Assembly (NCBI GenBank): GCA_029289325.1
Contig: JARFTV010000018.1
Span: forward strand, 40,179 to 79,388
DNA from: Alphaproteobacteria bacterium
GTDB lineage: Bacteria; Pseudomonadota; Alphaproteobacteria; Rhodobacterales; Rhodobacteraceae
Reading direction: 5' to 3'
Length of the DNA: 39,210 bases
In this document: positions 8,961 through 17,100 of the stretch, piece by piece
Numbering within the stretch: the stretch's first letter is position 1
Layout: each line of letters starts with the position of its first letter
Notes under the pieces: model-generated
Told to the model about the DNA's origin: nothing
Databases searched by the model: none
The model's input: the letters and a program-made list of their open reading frames with translations, nothing else
Program-made: the position numbers and the translations under genes

Positions 8961-9922
8961 CTTTGCGTCCGCGCCCAGTGATAGAGGCAGATCAGCTCAT
9001 AGGCGACATGCGCCCCGGCGATCGCCGTCGCCCCGGTGGTGTCATAGGGTGGCGAGACCTCGACCACATCACCCCCGACCAGATTGATCCCGGCCAGATC
9101 GCGCAGCATCGCCACCGCCTGCCAGCTGTGCAAGCCGCCCCAGACCGGCGTTCCCGTCCCCGGCGCGACGGAGGGGTCAAGACAGTCGATGTCGAAGGTC
9201 AGATAGGTCGGGCCATTCCCGACGATGTCCTTCGCCCGCACCACCGCCTGGGCCACGCCCTTCTCATGCACCTCGCGCGCGTCGATCACGCTGAGCCCGA
9301 GGTAGTCCTCGGTCGTGGTGCGGATGCCGATCTGGACCGACCGGCCGGGGTCGATCAGCCCGGTCTTGACTGCCTTGTAAAGGAAGGTCCCGTGGTCGAT
9401 CCGGCTCAGATCATCATCCGGCCAAAGGTCGGAATGGGCGTCGAAATGGATCACGCCAAGGGGGCCGTACTTCTCGGCATAGGCGCGCAGGATCGGCAGC
9501 GTGATGTAATGGTCGCCGCCCAGCGTGACCGTGTCCGCGCCCGCCTGCAGGATGCCCCGGATATGCGCCGTCAGCGCCGCAGGAAACTCTGCCACCTTGG
9601 CATAATCGAAGGCCAGATCGCCGTAATCGACGACCGTCATTTCCTCCAGCGGGTTGGTGGGCCAGCCATAGGGCGGGTCATAGGGCTGCAGGGTCGAGGC
9701 TTCGCGGATCGCGCGCGGGCCGAAACGGGTGCCGGCGCGATGCGTGACCGCCTGGTCGAACGGAACCCCGGTGATCGCCAGATCAACCCCGGTCAGATCC
9801 TTGGTGTAGGTCCGGCGCAGGAAGGAGGTCGCGCCGCCGAAGGCGTTTTCAAAGGAAAGCCCCCGGCGCTCAGTCCGGGTGAACGCAGTGTCGACCTGCG
9901 TCTTTGCATCTTCAAGGGCCAT
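8957..9922 (-). CDS. speB: Agmatinase
   Basis: Ureohydrolase family enzyme that splits agmatine to putrescine and urea. The binuclear Mn ligands are visible: the GGDH His (LGGDHYIT), the FDAHSD trio, and the two Asp of TFDIDCLDP. From the ATG at 9922 (MALEDAKTQVD) the protein is 321 residues, close to the family norm and my recollection of relatives. An in-frame ATG at 9991 would add 23 residues (MAPLPDRIR...); neither has a clear ribosome site, so the start is uncertain. It is followed by DUF1499 with a 4-base overlap and preceded on the same strand by a class III aminotransferase, which could take the putrescine formed. Confidence 0.93.
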   Translation of the reverse strand: MALEDAKTQVDTAFTRTERRGLSFENAFGGATSFLRRTYTKDLTGVDLAITGVPFDQAVTHRAGTRFGPRAIREASTLQPYDPPYGWPTNPLEEMTVVDYGDLAFDYAKVAEFPAALTAHIRGILQAGADTVTLGGDHYITLPILRAYAEKYGPLGVIHFDAHSDLWPDDDLSRIDHGTFLYKAVKTGLIDPGRSVQIGIRTTTEDYLGLSVIDAREVHEKGVAQAVVRAKDIVGNGPTYLTFDIDCLDPSVAPGTGTPVWGGLHSWQAVAMLRDLAGINLVGGDVVEVSPPYDTTGATAIAGAHVAYELICLYHWARTQR

Positions 9923-10061
9923 GAATGGTCTCGGGTCATAGGCGCTGTCGTTCAACGGAGACGCGCGGATCCGGTCCGGCAAGGGGGCCATGCGGCGGGC
10001 GCAAAGTCAAGCCCGCCCGCCCCTGCCCGCGCGCCTGCGGTTCTCGCCCCGAGGCCCGGAT

Positions 10062-11465
10062 CTAGCCGATGCGATAGCCTTCCCGCACCAGCTCGTCCGT
10101 GACCTGGCGGATCGCCCGCTCCAGCGTCTCGGCGATGAAATCCACCTGGGCCTCGCTGATCACCAGCGGCGGCGACATGACGTTCAGATGCCCCATCGGC
10201 CGCACCAGAAGCCCCATCGCCTCGGCCGCGTTCGAGATGCGCTTCGATTCATTCGCCTCGTCCGGCAGCACCACCTTGGTCGCCTTGTCCGCGACGCTTT
10301 CCACGCAAAGCATCAGCCGCCGCCCGCGCACATCGCCGATCAGCGGCAGGTCTGCCAATCCCGCCATCCGCGTCTCGAAATAGCGCCCCACCCGGTCGGC
10401 CTGCGCCAGCAGCCCCTCCCGCTCAATGATCTCGATGTTCTTCAGCCCTGCCGCGCAGGCGACCGGATGGCCGGAATAGGTGAACCCCGCCGTGAACCAG
10501 CGCGACCCGTCCTCGGCCATCGCCCGCCACATCCGGTCACTGAGGATCAGCGCCCCCAGCGGCACATAGCCCGAGGTCAGACCCTTTGCCGTGCAGATCA
10601 TGTCGGGCTCGACCCCGAACACCTCCCACGAGGCAAACCAGTGCCCCAGCCGCCCGAAGGAGGTCACCACCTCATCGGCGATGAACAGGATGTCATGGCG
10701 GCGGCAGATCTCCCACATCCGCTTCAGATAGCCTTCCGGCGGCACGATCACCCCGCCCGAGGCCTGGATCGGCTCGGCGATGAACCCGCCGATCCGGTCC
10801 GCGCCGACCCGGTCGATCAGCGCCTCGAACTCGGCCACCAGCGCGTCGCAGAACGCGGCCTCGCTCATCCCCTCGGGCCGCCGATAGGGGTTCGGCACCG
10901 AGAGGTGGTGGATACCCTCCTCCTTGTAGCGGAACTCCGGCACCCGGTCGCCCGGCCGCTTGCCCACCGACTGCGCCAGGTAGGTTGACCCGTGATAGCT
11001 GTAATCCCGCGCGACGATATCGGTCTTTTCGGGACGGTCCATGCAGCTTTGGTAATAGGCCACCGCCCTGACCGCCGTATCCACCGCCGTCGATCCACCC
11101 GTGGTGAACATCACCCGGTTCAGATCACCGGGAGCAAGCCCGGCCAGCTTCGCCGCCAGACGCGCCGAGGGGTCGTTCGTCACATCGACAAAGGTGTTGG
11201 TGAAGGCCAGCCGCTCCGCCTGCGCGCCGATCGCCTCGGCCATCTCGCGCCGCCCCAGCCCGATGTTGGTGCACCACAGGCCCCCCACCGCATCGAGATA
11301 CTGCCGCCCCTCGGCATCCCAGAGCTGACATCCCTCGCCCCGGGTGATGACCAGACTGCCCTCCTTCTCGAAGGGGCCGAAATTCGTCCAGGGATGCAGC
11401 ACATGCGCCCGGTCCATCTCCCACAGATCGGCCGGCGACGGGGTGTTCAACGCAAGGGCGGACAT
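10062..11465 (-). CDS. Class III aminotransferase, omega-amino acid/polyamine:pyruvate type
   Basis: 467 residues, PLP fold type I. TTGGSTAVDTAVRAVAYYQ binds the PLP phosphate region, DYSYHGSTYLAQS matches the conserved aromatic/His/Gly block, and LFIADEVVTSFGRLG carries the conserved Asp near the pyridine nitrogen. AKGLTSGYVPLGA holds the Schiff-base Lys. Relatives use putrescine, beta-alanine, taurine or other omega-amino compounds with pyruvate as acceptor. The gene precedes agmatinase on the same strand (139-base gap), so a role in agmatine-putrescine breakdown is likely, though inferred. CGGAG lies 7 bases before the ATG. TTTGATCAAA lies 39 bases upstream, the same palindrome found before the M20 gene. 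Confidence 0.88.
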   Translation of the reverse strand: MSALALNTPSPADLWEMDRAHVLHPWTNFGPFEKEGSLVITRGEGCQLWDAEGRQYLDAVGGLWCTNIGLGRREMAEAIGAQAERLAFTNTFVDVTNDPSARLAAKLAGLAPGDLNRVMFTTGGSTAVDTAVRAVAYYQSCMDRPEKTDIVARDYSYHGSTYLAQSVGKRPGDRVPEFRYKEEGIHHLSVPNPYRRPEGMSEAAFCDALVAEFEALIDRVGADRIGGFIAEPIQASGGVIVPPEGYLKRMWEICRRHDILFIADEVVTSFGRLGHWFASWEVFGVEPDMICTAKGLTSGYVPLGALILSDRMWRAMAEDGSRWFTAGFTYSGHPVACAAGLKNIEIIEREGLLAQADRVGRYFETRMAGLADLPLIGDVRGRRLMLCVESVADKATKVVLPDEANESKRISNAAEAMGLLVRPMGHLNVMSPPLVISEAQVDFIAETLERAIRQVTDELVREGYRIG

Positions 11466-11503
11466 GGGTCACTCCGGTTTGTTGCACGGGCGCATAATAG
11501 CAC

Positions 11504-11513
11504 TTTGATCAAA
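11504..11513. promoter_or_regulatory. TTTGATCAAA palindrome, candidate operator (copy 1)
   Basis: Perfect 10-base palindrome 39 bases upstream of the aminotransferase start on its coding strand side. The identical sequence sits 20 bases before the M20 gene start (12824-12833). The shared site suggests one regulator for both genes; the regulator is not in the window as far as can be seen. Confidence 0.55.
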
Positions 11514-11533
11514 TTCCGACCAGTGCCCGCCGC

Positions 11534-11576
11534 GCCCAAAGGTTGGGGGTCACCCAGATCTGGTGCCCAAAGGTTG
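11534..11576. repeat. Pair of 12-base direct repeats upstream of the aminotransferase
   Basis: GCCCAAAGGTTG occurs at 11534-11545 and again at 11565-11576, 31 bases apart start to start, close to three helical turns. Each copy contains a CAA-AGG-TTG inverted core. Between them is the palindrome CCAGATCTGG. The pair lies between the M20 stop and the aminotransferase start and looks like a tandem activator or repressor site. Confidence 0.5.
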
Positions 11577-11637
11577 AATCACCCCCATTAGAACCGAAGC
11601 CAGATCCACAGCCGATTCGCGCAGCCGCCCAAGGACC

Positions 11638-12804
11638 TCACTCCAGCGGCTGCGCCCGCTCCACCAGCCGTGCGAAGAAGCTTGCCCCGACCGGGGCCAC
11701 CTCGTCGTTGAAGTCATAGGCCGGATGATGCAGCCCCGCCCCCGGCCCGGTGCCGAGGAACAGATAGGCCCCCGGCCGCGCCTCCAGCATGTAGCTGAAA
11801 TCCTCCGACCCCATCTCCCGGTTCGCCCGCGCATCCACCGCCTCGACGCCCGAAACCTCGCGCGCCACCTCGGCGGCGAATTCCGTCTCGTCCTCGTGAT
11901 TGATCGTCGCGGGATAGCCCCAGTCATAGTCGATCCGCGCGCTGACCCCATAGGCCGCCGCATGACCCTCGACGATCTCATGGAAGCGCTTCTTCAACAG
12001 CGCCCGCACGTCGGGCTTGAAGCAGCGGATCGTGGCGCAGAACATCGCCTCCTCGGGGATGATGTTGCTGGCCGTCCCGGTATGGATCTGCGTCACGCTG
12101 ATCACCGCCTCGTCCAAGGCATAGACGTTGCGCGGGATGATCGTCTGCACCGCCTGCACCATGCCCACGACCGCGACCACCGGGTCCACACATTCATGCG
12201 GCGTCGCGCCATGCCCGCCCCTGCCCGTGATATGGACAAAGGCCGTATCCACGCTGGCCATCAGCGGCCCCGGCGTCGTGGTGAAATGCCCGAAAGGCAC
12301 GTTCGGCGCATTGTGGATGCCATAGACCTGCCCGATCCCGAAACGGTCCATGATGCCTTCCTGCACCATGACCTGCCCGCCGCCGCCATCCTCTTCGGCC
12401 GGCTGGAACAGCAGCGCCGCCGTCCCCGCGAAATTCCGCGTCTCGGCCAGATACTTCGCCGCGCCCAGCAGCATCGTCACATGGCCGTCATGGCCGCAGG
12501 CATGCATCTTGCCCTTCACCGTGCTGGCATAGGGCGCGCCCGTCAGCTCCTCGATCGGCAGCGCATCCATGTCGGCCCGCAGGCCGATGACCGGACCCGG
12601 CTTCTGCCCCTTGATCAGCGCCACGACCCCGGTCTTGGCGATCCCCTCATGGATCTCGTCCACCCCCATCTCGCGCAGCCGTTCGACGATCCAGGCCGCG
12701 GTCTCATGGCAGTCGAAGGCCAGCTCGGGATGCATGTGCAGATGCCGCCGCCACGCCTTCATGTCCTCGGCATATGAGGCGATACGGTTCAGAACGGGCA
12801 TCAT
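11638..12804 (-). CDS. M20 family metallopeptidase/amidohydrolase (hippurate hydrolase, aminoacylase type)
   Basis: 388 residues. Metal-site motifs of the M20D amidohydrolases are in place: HACGHDGH (Cys and His ligands), the catalytic FQPAEE, GIHN, and a C-terminal LHHPAYDFND. The middle (about residues 185-300) is the dimerisation domain. Enzymes of this group remove acyl groups from amino acids (N-acetyl, hippurate, indole-acetyl). Two adjacent ATGs start the frame; AAGGAG lies 3 bases before the first and 6 before the second, so the real start may be 12801. TTTGATCAAA sits right upstream. Placed before the aminotransferase and agmatinase on the same strand, it may release free amino compounds for that pathway; inferred. 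Confidence 0.92.
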   Translation of the reverse strand: MMPVLNRIASYAEDMKAWRRHLHMHPELAFDCHETAAWIVERLREMGVDEIHEGIAKTGVVALIKGQKPGPVIGLRADMDALPIEELTGAPYASTVKGKMHACGHDGHVTMLLGAAKYLAETRNFAGTAALLFQPAEEDGGGGQVMVQEGIMDRFGIGQVYGIHNAPNVPFGHFTTTPGPLMASVDTAFVHITGRGGHGATPHECVDPVVAVVGMVQAVQTIIPRNVYALDEAVISVTQIHTGTASNIIPEEAMFCATIRCFKPDVRALLKKRFHEIVEGHAAAYGVSARIDYDWGYPATINHEDETEFAAEVAREVSGVEAVDARANREMGSEDFSYMLEARPGAYLFLGTGPGAGLHHPAYDFNDEVAPVGASFFARLVERAQPLE

Positions 12805-12823
12805 GGTCTCCTTCAGATGATCC

Positions 12824-12833
12824 TTTGATCAAA
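12824..12833. promoter_or_regulatory. TTTGATCAAA palindrome, candidate operator (copy 2)
   Basis: Identical to the site at 11504-11513 and placed 20 bases upstream of the M20 amidohydrolase start, next to its AAGGAG ribosome site. The position would let a bound repressor block transcription. The rest of the gap to mazG (12834-13033) shows no further gene. Confidence 0.55.
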
Positions 12834-13033
12834 TCCCAAATCCAGACCGACCGCAATGGACCAGACGGGGCGGTGGGGGCATCTCCGCCTGACTTGCCCC
12901 CGCCCGACCCGCCCGTCGGCAACCCCGCACCACGCCCCGTCACCCGCCTGACCCGGCCCTTCCGATCCCGCCGGGGCTGGCCCCGCATCGCGCCTGCGAC
13001 TAGTCTGCGCCGACAACAGCCAAGGTGCCGCCC

Positions 13034-13831
13034 ATGACCAGCCTCCCTCCCTCCGGCATCGACCGCCTCCTCGCCATCATGGCCGCCCTGCGCGACCCGG
13101 AAACCGGCTGCCCCTGGGACATCGAACAGACCTTCGCCACCATCGCCCCCTACACGCTGGAAGAGGCGCATGAGGTCGCCGATGCCATCGACCGCCAGGC
13201 CTGGGGAGAGCTGAAGGGCGAACTTGGCGACCTCCTTTTCCAGGTCGTCTACCATGCGCAGATGGCAAGCGAGGCCGGGCATTTCGCCTTCCCCGATGTG
13301 GTCGCCGCGATCTCCGACAAGATGATCGCCCGCCACCCCCATGTCTTCGGCGGCGAAAGCCGCGACAAGACGGCCGAACAGCAGACCCGCGACTGGGAGG
13401 CGCAGAAGGCAAGGGAACGCGGCAGCCAGCGCACCCTCGACGGGATCGCCGCCTCGCTCCCCGCCCTGACCCGCGCGCTGAAGCTTCAGAACCGCGCGGC
13501 CCGCGTCGGCTTTGACTGGCCCAGCACCGGCGAAGTTCTCGACAAGCTGGTCGAGGAAGCCCGCGAGGTGGTGGACGCCCGCGACACCCTGAGCCACGAC
13601 CATCTGACCGAAGAGATCGGCGACCTCCTCTTCGTCATGGCCAACCTCGCCCGCCACCTGAAGGTCGACCCCGAATCCGCGCTCCGCGCCGCCAACCAGA
13701 AGTTCACCCGCCGCTTCGCCCGGATCGAGGACTGGCTGGCCGAACAGGGCCGCACCCCGGCGCAATCCGACCTGGCCGAGATGGACGCCCTCTGGAATCG
13801 CGCCAAGGCCGAAGACAAATCCCGCCTCTAA
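13034..13831 (+). CDS. mazG: Nucleoside triphosphate pyrophosphohydrolase MazG
   Basis: 265 residues from the ATG at 13034; a GTG at 13025 would add three residues. Two tandem MazG domains are visible: the first with LEEAHEVADAI and ELGDLLFQVVYHAQM, the second with EEAREVVDAR and EEIGDLLFVMANLARHL. These EExxE/ExxD sets bind Mg and the triphosphate. The enzyme hydrolyses NTPs to NMP and PPi, removing non-canonical nucleotides and influencing (p)ppGpp. The N-terminal RDPETGCPWDIEQTF motif is typical. It is a single-gene unit, divergent from the M20 gene. Confidence 0.95.
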   Translation: MTSLPPSGIDRLLAIMAALRDPETGCPWDIEQTFATIAPYTLEEAHEVADAIDRQAWGELKGELGDLLFQVVYHAQMASEAGHFAFPDVVAAISDKMIARHPHVFGGESRDKTAEQQTRDWEAQKARERGSQRTLDGIAASLPALTRALKLQNRAARVGFDWPSTGEVLDKLVEEAREVVDARDTLSHDHLTEEIGDLLFVMANLARHLKVDPESALRAANQKFTRRFARIEDWLAEQGRTPAQSDLAEMDALWNRAKAEDKSRL

Positions 13832-13838
13832 GCCCTTC

Positions 13839-13901
13839 TTCTTCGCCCAAATATCCCCGCCGGAGGCTCCGCCGCCCGGTCACAGGCGCGCGGGCGAAGA
13901 A
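13839..13901. repeat. Long-range inverted repeat after mazG with AAATATCCC element
   Basis: TTCTTCGCCC (13839-13848) is perfectly complementary to GGGCGAAGAA (13892-13901), enclosing 43 bases that include AAATATCCCC and a small CGGAG/CTCCG hairpin. The right arm runs into AAAAAA. In the reverse orientation this would be a T-run before the hairpin, so it is not a standard terminator for mazG. It contains the same ATATTT-GGG core as the element at 8508. Confidence 0.45.
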
Positions 13902-13927
13902 AAAATCCGAGTAAATCACTCAGCCTC

Positions 13928-13956
13928 TTGACCCAAGCAAAACAGTCAGGTTTAAC
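13928..13956 (+). promoter_or_regulatory. Candidate sigma-70 promoter of the iron-binding protein gene
   Basis: TTGACC (13928-13933) and TTTAAC (13951-13956) are 17 bases apart, and the start codon is 33 bases further on. Just upstream lies GAGTAAATCACTC (13909-13921), an inverted repeat with 4-base arms that could be an iron-regulator site; no regulator can be assigned from sequence alone. Confidence 0.5.
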
Positions 13957-13988
13957 CGCCCCATAAAACCCGACCAAAGGACTCAACC

Positions 13989-14987
13989 ATGCTCCGCCTT
14001 TCGACGCTCGCCCTCCTCGCCGCTTCTGTCCCGGCGATGGCGCAAGAGATCAACGTCTACTCGCACCGCCAGCCCGAGCTGATCCAGCCGCTCGTCGACG
14101 CCTTCACCGCCGAGACCGGGGTCAAGGTCAACGTGGCCTTCGTCGACAAGGGCATGGCCGAACGTCTGGTGGCCGAGGGCAGCCGCTCCCCCGCCGACCT
14201 CGTCCTCACCGTCGACATCGCGCGCCTGATGCAGATCGTCGAGGCCGACGTGGTCCAGCCCGTCCAGTCCGACGTGCTGGAAGCCAACATCCCCGCCGAA
14301 TTCCGCGACCCGAACGACCTGTGGTTCGGCCTCACCACCCGCGCCCGGATCGTCTATGCCTCCAAGGACCGCGTGGCAGAAGGCGAAGTCACCACCTACG
14401 AGGACCTCGCCTCGGACAAGTGGAAGGGCCGCATCTGCTCGCGCTCGGGTCTGCACGACTACAACGTCGCGCTCCTCGGCGCGATCATCGCCCATCATGA
14501 CGAACCCTATGCCACCGAATGGGCCGCGGGCGTGAAGGCCAACCTCGCCCGCAAGCCCGACGGCGGCGACCGCGATCAGGTCAAGGCCATCGCGGCCGGC
14601 GAATGCGACATCGCCATCGGCAACACCTATTACATGGGCCAGATGCTCGCAGACCCCGAACAGGTCCCCGCCGCCGAATCCGTCAACATCCTCTTCCCCA
14701 CCTTCGAGGCCGGCGGAACCCATCTCAACATCTCCGGCGTCGCCATGACCAAATCCGCGCCGAACAAGGAAAACGCGCTGAAATTCATGGAATGGCTCGC
14801 CTCCGACGCCGCCCAGAAGATCTATGCCGAGACGAACAACGAATACCCCGTGAAACCCGGCGTCGAACGCTCCGCCCTCGTCGCCTCCTGGGGTGAGTTC
14901 ACCCCCGACAGCACCCCCCTCGCCGACATCGCCGCACAGCGCCCGGCGGCGGTGAAGATCATGGAAACCGTCAACTTCGACGGCTGA
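13989..14987 (+). CDS. Fe(3+) ABC transporter substrate-binding protein (FbpA/FutA-like)
   Basis: 332 residues with a signal peptide cleaved after AMA (residue 18). INVYSHRQPELIQPLVDAF matches the start of ferric-binding proteins of the FbpA/FutA family. The adjacent Tyr pair in GNTYYMGQ (214-215) matches the tyrosines that bind Fe3+ in these proteins. It would work in the periplasm, handing Fe3+ to an inner-membrane permease. No permease or ATPase gene follows; the next gene is a nucleoside hydrolase behind a hairpin. The partner genes must lie elsewhere or be lost. AAAGGA lies 7 bases before ATG and a good promoter is present, so the gene looks active. Confidence 0.9.
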   Translation: MLRLSTLALLAASVPAMAQEINVYSHRQPELIQPLVDAFTAETGVKVNVAFVDKGMAERLVAEGSRSPADLVLTVDIARLMQIVEADVVQPVQSDVLEANIPAEFRDPNDLWFGLTTRARIVYASKDRVAEGEVTTYEDLASDKWKGRICSRSGLHDYNVALLGAIIAHHDEPYATEWAAGVKANLARKPDGGDRDQVKAIAAGECDIAIGNTYYMGQMLADPEQVPAAESVNILFPTFEAGGTHLNISGVAMTKSAPNKENALKFMEWLASDAAQKIYAETNNEYPVKPGVERSALVASWGEFTPDSTPLADIAAQRPAAVKIMETVNFDG

Positions 14988-14996
14988 CACCCTCCG

Positions 14997-15022
14997 CCCC
15001 CCGGCCGCCACAGGCCGGGGGG
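14997..15022 (+). terminator. Strong hairpin after the iron-binding protein gene
   Basis: A perfect 10-bp stem CCCCCCGGCC/GGCCGGGGGG with loop GCCACA begins 9 bases after the stop. There is no T-run after it (AACCCTCT follows), so it may act as a 3' stabiliser or a Rho-assisted terminator. Confidence 0.65.
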
Positions 15023-15078
15023 AACCCTCTGGACAAAGCGCGCGCATCCCGGTCTCCTCCGCCGCAAAGGAGTCACCC

Positions 15079-16011
15079 ATGCCCCGCAAGATCATCATCG
15101 ACACCGACCCCGGCCAGGACGACGCCGTCGCCATCCTCCTCGCCCTCGCCTCGCCCGAGCTTCAGGTCCTCGGCCTTACCGCCGTCGCCGGGAACGTCCC
15201 CCTCGCCCTCACCCAGCGCAACACCCGCCAGATCGTCGAGCTTTCGGGCCACCGCACCCCCGTCTACGCCGGCTGCGACGCGCCCCTGAAACGCAAGCTC
15301 GTCACCGCCGAATACGTCCACGGCAAGACCGGCCTGAACGGCATCACCCTGCCCGAGCCGACGCATCCCCTCCAGGACCAGCACGCCGTCGACTTCCTGA
15401 TCGAGACCCTCCGGCGCGAGGCCCCCGGCAGCGTCACCCTCTGCCCCCTCGGCCCCCTCACCAACATCGCCACCGCCTTCACCCGCGCCCCCGACATCAT
15501 CCCCCGCGTGGCCGAGATCGTCCTGATGGGCGGCGCCTATTTCGAGGTCGGCAACGTCACCCCCGCGGCCGAGTTCAACATCTACGTCGACCCCGAAGCC
15601 GCTGAAATCGTGTTCAAATCCGGCGTGCCGCTGGTGGTCATGCCGCTGGACGTCACCCACAAGGCCCTGACCTCCCGCGCCTGGGTGGAGGAGATGCGGC
15701 GCCTCGGCACCCCCGTCGGCCAGGCCGTCGCCTCCTGGACCGATTTCTTCGAACGCTTCGACACCGCCAAATACGGGTCCGAAGGTGCCCCCCTGCACGA
15801 CCCCTGCGTGATCGCCTACCTTTTGGAGCCCGCCCTCTTCCACGGCCGCCACATCAACGTCGAGATCGAGACGGGATCGGAGCTCACCCTCGGCATGACC
15901 GTCGCCGACTGGTGGCGCGTGACGGGGCGCGAGCCCAACGCGATGTTCATGGGCTCCGTGGACCGGGAGGGGTTCTACCGGCTGTTGACGGAGCGGTTGG
16001 GGAGGTTGTGA
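15079..16011 (+). CDS. Inosine-uridine preferring nucleoside hydrolase
   Basis: 310 residues. The N-terminal IIIDTDPGQDDAVAILLAL (Asp8, 10, 14, 15) is the Ca-binding and catalytic Asp cluster of the family. The C-terminal LHDPCVIAYLL supplies the conserved His-Asp pair. The family splits ribonucleosides into base plus ribose for purine/pyrimidine salvage. AAAGGAGTCACCC precedes the ATG, giving a strong ribosome site. It stands alone after the iron-binding protein gene. Its stop lies 6 bases from the stop of the convergent kinase gene, which marks the sharp left border of the AT-richer island. Confidence 0.94.
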   Translation: MPRKIIIDTDPGQDDAVAILLALASPELQVLGLTAVAGNVPLALTQRNTRQIVELSGHRTPVYAGCDAPLKRKLVTAEYVHGKTGLNGITLPEPTHPLQDQHAVDFLIETLRREAPGSVTLCPLGPLTNIATAFTRAPDIIPRVAEIVLMGGAYFEVGNVTPAAEFNIYVDPEAAEIVFKSGVPLVVMPLDVTHKALTSRAWVEEMRRLGTPVGQAVASWTDFFERFDTAKYGSEGAPLHDPCVIAYLLEPALFHGRHINVEIETGSELTLGMTVADWWRVTGREPNAMFMGSVDREGFYRLLTERLGRL

Positions 16012-16017
16012 GGGGTC

Positions 16018-17100
16018 TCAGCTGAGAAACTCGTCAATCATCTGAGCGGCGCTCCTGAGATCAGCAGGATTGAACCTGTTGTCCCGCCGCCAACCAGAAG
16101 TCTGACACTTCTCAACAACAACCGAACCGCCAACCTCAACGCACCTGCAATCACATTTTCTGCCCCGGGCGATCCATTGACCATCCTCCAGAACCCAATC
16201 GAAAGTGCGCTGCATTGCGTTGTTCAATCCGCCGAGCATGTCAGCCACGGTGTTGTACCGTTCTGCAATATTTACTCTAGTGGCCCTGCGGATTATCGTT
16301 TTTAGCTTGGTTGGCACATAGAAAGGTAACGTTTCAAAGTCGAGAATACGTCCCCTCTGAATCCATTTCTGCATTACAGAATTGGCAAAAATGTCAGCAT
16401 CGGGACCTGCAAGAGCCGCGTGCTTCTTCCTATCTGCGGCGGAGAACCATGCCGAAAGCTCGTAAGGTAGGCTTCCTCCCAACAACTGATACATCACCAG
16501 CCCGAGTTGATAGACGTCGCCCTGCCGGGTGAACAGATTTTGATCAAAGTCTTCCGGTGGACGATACAGGATGGAGTGTTTAGTTATTGATTTGGCGCTT
16601 CCGTCGAGCCCAAGCGCGACAACCGACCCGAAATCACCCAAAACAAACCGTCCAGAATGGGCAACGAAGATATTGGAGGGTTTCAAATCCCTGTGGGCAT
16701 AATTCTTTGAATGAAGATAGCTCACGCCTGCGGCGATTTGCTCGAACGCTTGCATGGCGCCGTTGAGGCTATGATTATGGGATTCTAGCCATGCATCCAG
16801 ATCACCACCCTCGCAATAGCGCGCCACGAAGAAAGCATAATCCTTGTCGATGGCTTCGGCGTGGTCAACTGTAAGAACTGATTCATGTTCGAGTTTTGAA
16901 AGATTTGCTGGCTCAACGTGATTTCCGTCGCCCCAGTAATAGAATTTTATTGCAACCTTACGGTTAAGCTGTTTGTTCTTCGCAAAAACAAGATACCCAT
17001 TTGCACCCTTTGTGCAGTCGGAGGTAAACTCGTAGGCAGATTGAAGCTCCTGGCATCTACCTCTGAACTCTTGAGGCACTTGATCCAAGCTGAAGGTCAT
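16018..17100 (-). CDS. Hanks-type Ser/Thr protein kinase with C-terminal Cys cluster
   Basis: 360 residues, all main kinase motifs present: Gly loop KGANGYLVFA (31-40), VAIK with Lys52, candidate helix-C Glu71, catalytic YAHRDLKPSNIF (Asp138, Lys140, Asn143), DFG at 156-158, PPE at 181-183 and GDVYQLG with Asp195. It should therefore be an active kinase. No transmembrane or PASTA/FHA segment is visible, so it is cytosolic. After the kinase core (about 1-300) comes a C-terminal tail with WVLEDGQWIARGRKCDCRC and a fourth Cys at 332, perhaps a metal site. Its start overlaps the DUF3010 stop (ATGA), so the two are coupled. Base composition is far lower in GC than neighbours (29 of 60 bases G/C at 16981-17040 against 44 of 60 at 15481-15540), suggesting transfer. 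Target unknown. Confidence 0.88.
   Translation of the reverse strand: MTFSLDQVPQEFRGRCQELQSAYEFTSDCTKGANGYLVFAKNKQLNRKVAIKFYYWGDGNHVEPANLSKLEHESVLTVDHAEAIDKDYAFFVARYCEGGDLDAWLESHNHSLNGAMQAFEQIAAGVSYLHSKNYAHRDLKPSNIFVAHSGRFVLGDFGSVVALGLDGSAKSITKHSILYRPPEDFDQNLFTRQGDVYQLGLVMYQLLGGSLPYELSAWFSAADRKKHAALAGPDADIFANSVMQKWIQRGRILDFETLPFYVPTKLKTIIRRATRVNIAERYNTVADMLGGLNNAMQRTFDWVLEDGQWIARGRKCDCRCVEVGGSVVVEKCQTSGWRRDNRFNPADLRSAAQMIDEFLS

Noticed and set aside
16539-16548. Third TTTGATCAAA palindrome
   Set aside because: It lies inside the kinase coding region (spanning codons for the FDQNLF segment) and is far from any start, so chance is likely in this AT-richer stretch.
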